From: Saccharibacillus sacchari DSM 19268
Lineage (GTDB): Bacteria; Bacillota; Bacilli; Paenibacillales; Paenibacillaceae
DNA length: 64,000 bases
Assembly (NCBI RefSeq): GCF_000585395.1
Contig: NZ_KK073875.1
Location: 3,914,500 to 3,978,499 of the forward strand
Direction: 5' to 3'
Position numbers and translations under genes: made by a program. This document shows, one piece after another, positions 59,060-64,000 of this stretch; position 1 is the first letter of the stretch, and the number at the start of each line of letters is the position of its first letter. Below the pieces are notes generated by a model. It was not told the DNA's origin and did not search any database. It was given only the letters and a program-made list of their open reading frames with translations.

Positions 59060-60826
59060 TCAATCTTTTTCCCCTGCATGATCGTTCTTGACCCATAATC
59101 GGGACAGGTTCGGAAAACCGAGCGCGTCCATGCGCAGTCCGTATAAATTCCGGTTGAAATAACCGCGATGATTGATATGCGTCCCGTACAGCAGCCAGTT
59201 TTCCTGTTCCAGCAAAGACTGCGCATGTTCGAACACCTCGGCGCGCCCTTCTTTTTCTTTGCCCATGAATCCGTCAAACAACGCGTGCAGCGTAGCGAGC
59301 CGCTCGTCGTCGAGCTTACGGTTCAGATACGTGCCTTCGTTCAGAAAAAAGTTCAACAACTCCAGTTCCCAATCGTCCTCCAGCATCTCGGTCGCCAGCG
59401 CCAGTTCGCCGGAAACGGCTTCCGTTCTGCCGAGCGAAACTTCCTGCGGACACAATTCCAGTTCAAGACCGATAACGCTTGCCCGTTTTTGCAGCCACTG
59501 CGCTTCCGATCTTTCCTGCTTGCGGTCCATAAACATGATTTGCAGCTTTTGACCTGCGTACCCGCTGCGGCGCAAACATGCTGCCGCTTCTTCGAGAGAA
59601 CCGGGCGGAATATCGGAGCGTTTGCTGCGCGAAGGCAAAAACCCGGCGGCCGGCTCGATCAGATTCCCGCCCAGCTCCTTAATGATGGCTTGCCGGTCAT
59701 AGAGCAGACGAACCGCTTGCCGGAATGCCGAATCATGATGAATGCCCGGCGTGCGAAAGTTGAAAATCAGATAACGGCAGCCCATTCCGGGTTTGCTCAG
59801 TTCTTTGTTGTCTTCCGCATCGTCTTGATCCGACAGTTGGTAGGTTCGGCTTTCCTGCTCGATGCCCGGCAAAAACCAGACGTCGACCCGATCGATCAGC
59901 GGCCGGTACCCGAAATACCCGTCGAAAGCGTTCAACGTGAGCTTGTTCTTTTCCAGTTTGCCGATCCGGAACGGTCCGCTGCCGATGGGCAAACCTTCTT
60001 TTTCTTCCGCCGGAAGCACGGCCAAATACAAACAGCCGGCTAAATGCAGAAAGAAAGCGTTGGGACGAGACAAGCGGAACACCACGACGTAATCGCCGAA
60101 AGTCTCCGCGTCTTCCACGTCTTCGAACAGGTTGATCGCGGGCGAGTTTTTGCGGCGCAGGCGATGCAGCGTCGATCGGACGTCGCGCGACGTCAGCAAC
60201 CGGCCGTCATGAAACCGAATCCCTTTTCGCAAATAAAACGTCCAGCGCGTTCGATCTTCGTTGCTTTCCCAGCGATGAGCGAGTTTGGGCAAAAAGCTTT
60301 CGGACGCCGTATCGTAATCGACGAGCGTATCGAACAACTGGCCTAACACGTACACTTCGAACACGGTATAAGCGAAAGCGGGGTCCAAATTCTCCAATCG
60401 TTGGCCCCGGATCATCTGAAGCACGTCGCGCGCCGACGATTCTTCCGGTTCGCTGCGAAGTCCCAGGTACACGTTGACCCGCTTCCACAACTTCCGCTTA
60501 AGCCTTTCGTCGACTTGGGCGTCCGCGATCAAGTCGAACGCTTCGCTCATCCGGCCGTTCTGCAGCAATGCATCCAGCTTCATTTCCAGCACTTCGGCGA
60601 TCGGACGGAGAAAAGCCAGCGTGGACCCGTTGCCTCTTCCGCGTCCCGGCGTCCAACGTATCCAGCCTTTTTCCTCAAGGCGCCGCAGCACGAATTTGAC
60701 ATTGCGAGGCGTGCAGAACAATAGCTCCGACAGCTTGCCGATCGTGACGGAAACGGTGTCGTCTTCGTTTTTCCGCTCCCTCAACCCCCGATAAATCTGT
60801 AAATAATGCAGCATTCCGCTATCCAA
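59060..60826 (-). CDS. SgrR-type transcriptional regulator
   Basis: A 588-residue protein: N-terminal winged helix (TVSVTIGKLSELLFCTPRNVKFVLRRLEEKGWI in parts) followed by a large SBP_bac_5-type ligand domain (LPKLAHRWESNEDRTRWTFYLRKGIRFHDG in parts, PIGSGPFRIGK, FRQAVRLLYDRQAI). This domain pair is that of SgrR, which in E. coli senses sugar-phosphate stress and controls sgrS and setA. Here it is divergent from an MFS exporter gene, the expected target. TTG start after AAAGGAG. Confidence 0.9.
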   Translation of the reverse strand: MDSGMLHYLQIYRGLRERKNEDDTVSVTIGKLSELLFCTPRNVKFVLRRLEEKGWIRWTPGRGRGNGSTLAFLRPIAEVLEMKLDALLQNGRMSEAFDLIADAQVDERLKRKLWKRVNVYLGLRSEPEESSARDVLQMIRGQRLENLDPAFAYTVFEVYVLGQLFDTLVDYDTASESFLPKLAHRWESNEDRTRWTFYLRKGIRFHDGRLLTSRDVRSTLHRLRRKNSPAINLFEDVEDAETFGDYVVVFRLSRPNAFFLHLAGCLYLAVLPAEEKEGLPIGSGPFRIGKLEKNKLTLNAFDGYFGYRPLIDRVDVWFLPGIEQESRTYQLSDQDDAEDNKELSKPGMGCRYLIFNFRTPGIHHDSAFRQAVRLLYDRQAIIKELGGNLIEPAAGFLPSRSKRSDIPPGSLEEAAACLRRSGYAGQKLQIMFMDRKQERSEAQWLQKRASVIGLELELCPQEVSLGRTEAVSGELALATEMLEDDWELELLNFFLNEGTYLNRKLDDERLATLHALFDGFMGKEKEGRAEVFEHAQSLLEQENWLLYGTHINHRGYFNRNLYGLRMDALGFPNLSRLWVKNDHAGEKD

Positions 60827-60968
60827 GAGCTTTACTCCTTTCTTCGAACGACTTTATGATCTTATTCCAGCATATAAAAGGTGAAAAAAGCAAATCTTTT
60901 CTTACCCTTTTTCTTCTCCTTTTATCCCCGTACAATGACGACAGTTGATGATAAGGAGAGTAAGGCCC
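60827..60968. promoter_or_regulatory. Divergent promoter region of the SgrR-type regulator and MFS gene
   Basis: A 142-base AT-rich gap with a plus-strand TACAAT -10 candidate near 60929 and an imperfect inverted AAAAGGT / ACCCTTTT pair (about 60878-60908). Likely binding place of the regulator. No sgrS-like sRNA terminator was seen. Confidence 0.45.
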
Positions 60969-62219
60969 ATGATTCCAAAAGCATTAAAAAGTATTCACCC
61001 CCTGGCTTGGACGATCATTATCGGCACGATGTTCGGACGCGTCGTCACCTCGATGAGCATTCCGTTTCTGGCCATCTACCTGACCGGAACGATGAACGTA
61101 TCGGCTACGCAGACCGGATTCATCGTCGCGGCAAGTTCGCTTGCGGGCGTCTCGATCAGCTTTTACGGGGGGTATATCTCGGACCGGATCGGACGCAAAA
61201 AGGTAATGCTCGTCTCCGTTTTCTGTTGGGCGGCCGTCTTTTTCGGGTTTGCGGCGTCGACGGAAGTCTGGATGTTCTTCGTGGTCAACGTGCTGAACGG
61301 CCTGTGCCGCTCCGTGTTCGAACCGGCTTCGCGAGCCCTGCTATCCGATACGACGTCACCCGAACATAAGCTGTTGGTGTTCAACCTGCGTTATGCGGCC
61401 ATCAACATCGGCGTCGTGTTCGGACCGATTCTCGGCCTTCAGCTCGGCTCGGCAGAATCGACCTTCCCATTCCTTGTGGCAGGCATTGTCTACGTTGTGT
61501 ACGGCTTCGTGCTCGTTATCCAATTCGCCGCTCATCGCAGCGCACTGCCGATTCCGAGCGAAGCCGCGCCTCCTAAAATTCGCGAAGCTTTGTCGGTTAC
61601 AAGCCGGGATCGGATCTTTCTGCCCGTGCTGATCGGAACGACGTTCTGCGTACTGGGATACGGACATTTCAGTTCGACTCTCGCCCAGTATCTGTCGCTG
61701 ACTCCGGGGATCAGCAACGGAAAAGAGTTATTCTCGTACATGCTGGCGATGAACGCGGCGGTCGTGCTGCTGGTGCAATATCCGATCGTGAAAACGGCCA
61801 GCCGCTTCCGTCCGGTCGTTCCGCTTATTTTGGGAAATGTATTCGTCGCGATCTCCTTGCTGATGTTCGGCATGGGACACAGTCTTTTCTTGTTGCTGGC
61901 GGGCGTATTCGTATTCACCGTCGGCGAAGTGTTGATGTTTACGATGATGGATATGCTGATCGACCGAATCGCCAAGCCCGAATGGAAAGGCACGTATTTC
62001 GGAACGATCGGCTTTAACAATATCGGAAACGTGGTCGCGCCGATCGTCGGCGGTCTGCTGCTTGACCGATTTGCTCTGCAAAGCGGGTTCGCCGTGTTCG
62101 CGCCTCTGGCGCTATTGACGGCATGCGGACTGCCTTTCCTTTGGGCGGCGCATAAGCGGTTGACGGCCAAAGAAGCTGGAGCAGAAGGGAATGGAAACAC
62201 GGCGGAGAAATTGGCATGA
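60969..62219 (+). CDS. MFS transporter (efflux type, SgrR-linked)
   Basis: A 416-residue protein with 12 hydrophobic segments. Motif A-like GGYISDRIGRKKVML after segment 2 and other MFS landmarks (NVLNGLCRSVFEPASRAL in parts). ATG 60969 has AAGGAG at 11 bases; the frame is open to 60945. Divergent from the SgrR-type regulator, as in the E. coli sgrR-setA layout, hence probably export of sugars or drugs. A terminator follows. Confidence 0.9.
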   Translation: MIPKALKSIHPLAWTIIIGTMFGRVVTSMSIPFLAIYLTGTMNVSATQTGFIVAASSLAGVSISFYGGYISDRIGRKKVMLVSVFCWAAVFFGFAASTEVWMFFVVNVLNGLCRSVFEPASRALLSDTTSPEHKLLVFNLRYAAINIGVVFGPILGLQLGSAESTFPFLVAGIVYVVYGFVLVIQFAAHRSALPIPSEAAPPKIREALSVTSRDRIFLPVLIGTTFCVLGYGHFSSTLAQYLSLTPGISNGKELFSYMLAMNAAVVLLVQYPIVKTASRFRPVVPLILGNVFVAISLLMFGMGHSLFLLLAGVFVFTVGEVLMFTMMDMLIDRIAKPEWKGTYFGTIGFNNIGNVVAPIVGGLLLDRFALQSGFAVFAPLALLTACGLPFLWAAHKRLTAKEAGAEGNGNTAEKLA

Positions 62220-62262
62220 TTCCGACGCATGATCCAAAGCTTTTCGGACAAAATCGTACTTT

Positions 62263-62302
62263 GAAGCTATGCGAACGCCTTCGGGCCCGCATGGCTTTTT
62301 AT
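62263..62302 (+). terminator. Terminator of the MFS gene
   Basis: AGCtATGCG / CGCATgGCT stem around a small inner hairpin, followed by TTTTTATT. Confidence 0.75.
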
Positions 62303-62450
62303 TCATGCTTTTGGCGTTATGCGTTTGGGGGCTTCTTCGGACGTTTACACTTTAGAGAGTAAGCAATATCGAACAAGCGCGGTTATGCACAATAACGAAC
62401 CTTGATTTTGGGAAGGTTCCGGTGCATGCCCGCCTTGGAAGGAGGAACCT
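62303..62450 (+). promoter_or_regulatory. mgtE leader with a short hairpin
   Basis: A 148-base region upstream of mgtE. It holds GAACCTT / AAGGTTC (about 62395-62421), with a 9-base loop and no T tract, so not a terminator. I looked for M-box landmarks and found none. Confidence 0.4.
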
Positions 62451-63824
62451 ATGCCACCCATTCTTACCGCGCAAGAAATGTATATCCGCCAATTGACCGA
62501 AGAAGCCCTGGGATTGCTTCGGCAAGAACGTCCGACCGACTTCGAACATTTTGCCCGAGATGTACACCCTTATGATCTTGTACAGATTTATCACGAACTT
62601 TTGCCCCATGATCAAAATCGATTCCTGCACTTGCTGCCGATCGAACAGCTTGCGGATCTGACCGAATCGACCAGCAATGCCGAACAGGTCGAGATTTTCG
62701 GCATTCTGGGACCGGAGCGTTCGATCGACGTTATGCAGCAGATGGACGAAGGCGATTTGGCGCGCTTTTTGCATGATTTGACGCCCAATAAGCGCGAAGA
62801 GCTGCTATCCAGCATGCAGGTCAGCAGCGCGACTTCGCTGCGCAAGCTGCTGAGCTATCCGCCGGAAAGCGTCGGACGACTGATGTCGGAGCGCTTTATT
62901 GCGATTTCGGCAGAAGATACGCCGAGGCAAGCCACGGAGCACATCCGCCGCGTTGCTTCGATCTCCGACACGATCAGTTATCTGTATGTTGTCGATGAAG
63001 AAAAAAGACTGGTCGGCGTCGTGTCGTATCATGATCTGTTTTTCGCCGCGGAAGACGCTACGATTAGCGACCTGATGAAAAAACGCGTAATCACCGTCCC
63101 CGTCACGATGGATCAAGAAGAAGCGGCCCGATTGATTCAGGACTATGATTTTCTGGCGCTGCCGGTAATCGACGAATCGCAAAAGCTGTGCGGCGTGATT
63201 ACGGTGGACGACATTCTGGATATCGTTGTGTCCGAAGCGGACGAAGACGTCGCGAAAATGGGCGGCGGCGGCAAAGATATCGACTTTGACACTAAGGCTT
63301 TCGTCGCGGTTCGTCGCCGTCTTCCGTGGTTGATCCTGCTGCTGTTTATCGGGCTGGTATCAGGAAGCATCGTTGGATATTTCGAAGATACGTTGCAGCA
63401 GATCGTGGCGCTGGCGTTCTTTATGCCGATGATCGCGGGCATGACCGGGAACACGGGCACGCAGTCGCTTGCGGTCGTGGTGCGTGGACTGAACGGACGC
63501 AAGCTAACGGCAAAGACCGTGTGGAAACTGATACGGCGCGAGCTGGTCGTAGGCGTCTCGATCGGCGTATGCTGCGGCATCCTTATTACGCTTATCGCTT
63601 ATTTCTGGCAAGGGGATTGGATACTCGGAGGGATTATCGGCATTTCGCTGCTGGCGACGCTGATTATCGGGACGCTGACGGGTACCTGCATCCCGCTGCT
63701 GCTCAGTCGGTTCAAAGTCGATCCGGCCGTCGCTTCGGGACCGCTCATTACGACGTTGAACGATATTTTGTCGTTGTTTATTTATTTCGGGATCGCTTCG
63801 CGGTTTTTGGGGATGTTGGGGTGA
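62451..63824 (+). CDS. mgtE: Magnesium transporter MgtE
   Basis: A 457-residue channel. Domain order: MgtE_N helical domain (residues 10-130), two CBS domains (about 135-255; AEDTPRQATEHIRR, RVITVPVTMDQEEAA), plug helix, then five membrane segments (LPWLILLLFIGLVSGSIVG, FFMPMIAGMTGNTGTQSLAVVVRGL in parts, ITTLNDILSLFIYF). GNTGTQ and the final TLNDILS are pore landmarks. Imports Mg2+ under control of the CBS sensor. ATG after AAGGAGGA. Confidence 0.96.
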   Translation: MPPILTAQEMYIRQLTEEALGLLRQERPTDFEHFARDVHPYDLVQIYHELLPHDQNRFLHLLPIEQLADLTESTSNAEQVEIFGILGPERSIDVMQQMDEGDLARFLHDLTPNKREELLSSMQVSSATSLRKLLSYPPESVGRLMSERFIAISAEDTPRQATEHIRRVASISDTISYLYVVDEEKRLVGVVSYHDLFFAAEDATISDLMKKRVITVPVTMDQEEAARLIQDYDFLALPVIDESQKLCGVITVDDILDIVVSEADEDVAKMGGGGKDIDFDTKAFVAVRRRLPWLILLLFIGLVSGSIVGYFEDTLQQIVALAFFMPMIAGMTGNTGTQSLAVVVRGLNGRKLTAKTVWKLIRRELVVGVSIGVCCGILITLIAYFWQGDWILGGIIGISLLATLIIGTLTGTCIPLLLSRFKVDPAVASGPLITTLNDILSLFIYFGIASRFLGMLG

Positions 63825-63883
63825 GGCGGGACGGCTTTGGATTAGCCGAAAAGTTCCTGTTCGTTAAGGGAGCTTGAGGCGGC

Positions 63884-64000
63884 GCTGCGGGAGAAATTGC
63901 CAGCATATGCTTCCGAAGTGCATTTCTTCGAAATGCTTCACAAGCCGCTGTCTCACTCGGAAAATGGATGGGATTTGAATAAGGAATTTTCCGAGTTCAA
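63884..64000 (+). repeat. Dispersed structured repeat, copy 4, cut by window edge
   Basis: Begins GCTGCGGGAGAAATT, with the GCATTTC/GAAATGC hairpin and CGCTGTCTCAC, then the variable hairpin with stem ACTCGGAAAA / TTTTCCGAGT and the TTCAA start of the shared 3' part. It is 60 bases after the mgtE stop in the same orientation; the 3' end is outside. Confidence 0.85.

Noticed and set aside
62303..62450. M-box riboswitch upstream of mgtE
   Set aside because: None of the conserved M-box segments was found; only one 7-base hairpin.
1..64000. CRISPR arrays, tRNA or rRNA genes, prophage
   Set aside because: No regularly spaced repeats, no tRNA-like cloverleaf and no phage structural genes were noticed on reading; a tRNAscan or CRISPR search was not possible.

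Overview
The window looks like chromosomal DNA of a low-to-mid GC, spore-forming Gram-positive of the Paenibacillaceae (Paenibacillus or Saccharibacillus type). Evidence for this is the strong AGGAGG-type ribosome binding sites with many TTG starts, lipoprotein signal peptides, a GerQ-like spore coat protein, a T-box riboswitch in front of trpS, an SgrR-type regulator with a divergent MFS pump, MgtE, and the abundance of small orphan proteins. No rRNA, tRNA, CRISPR array, transposase or phage gene was found.

Layout. 1-3.0 kb: divergent glycoside hydrolases (a GH29-like fucosidase cut by the window edge and a GH30-like enzyme). 3.1-7.1 kb: GerQ-like protein, an SDR, a 60-residue Cys-rich peptide with FNR-type boxes on both sides, and a YCF48-like lipoprotein, with three copies of a dispersed structured repeat between them (a fourth is at the right edge). 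7.2-13.3 kb: lrgAB, ldh, three orphan proteins and a XerC/D-type tyrosine recombinase. 13.4-16.5 kb: microprotein, quinoprotein-like secreted protein, esterase and a broken quinoprotein remnant. 16.6-22.0 kb: trpS with T-box, a two-component system with a lipoprotein, a secreted protein and a 5'-truncated RibD/DHFR-like gene. 22.2-26.7 kb: two small genes, then nirB-nirD-hemD. 27-31.5 kb: a 3-hydroxyacyl-CoA dehydrogenase, a peptidase E/DUF1963 fusion, an APH-family kinase and a partner. 31.6-36 kb: LacI regulator with an operator-like palindrome and a complete sugar-importer set (two permeases, binding protein, no ATPase). 36-47.5 kb: housekeeping-type enzymes (HAD, pyridoxamine oxidase, aldo/keto reductase, epoxide hydrolase), an MCP and a 752-aa TerD-associated-type protein. 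47.5-58.9 kb: small orphan genes, a TrxR-like flavoprotein, ankyrin protein, Fur-boxed siderophore-binding lipoprotein beside a small MITE, an APH-like pseudokinase, Nudix, HesB-like, an esterase-GNAT fusion and a nucleoside hydrolase. 59-64 kb: SgrR/MFS pair, MgtE, fourth repeat copy.

Two features stand out. First, six 28-bp sites that look like XerC/XerD dif sites (XerD-type arm TTATGTAAAC) lie between 13.5 and 36.4 kb. The first is about 255 bp from the start of the tyrosine recombinase gene, and two have the stop codon of a 5'-truncated gene remnant inside the site. This resembles the pdif modules of Acinetobacter plasmids, but in a Firmicute chromosome-like setting. Second, a 150-195 bp intergenic repeat occurs four times. 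It has a conserved 5' block, a hairpin whose stem sequence differs from copy to copy but stays paired, and a terminal stem with compensatory changes, so selection on RNA or single-strand structure is likely.

All assignments come from reading the sequence and from remembered family motifs. No database search was run.
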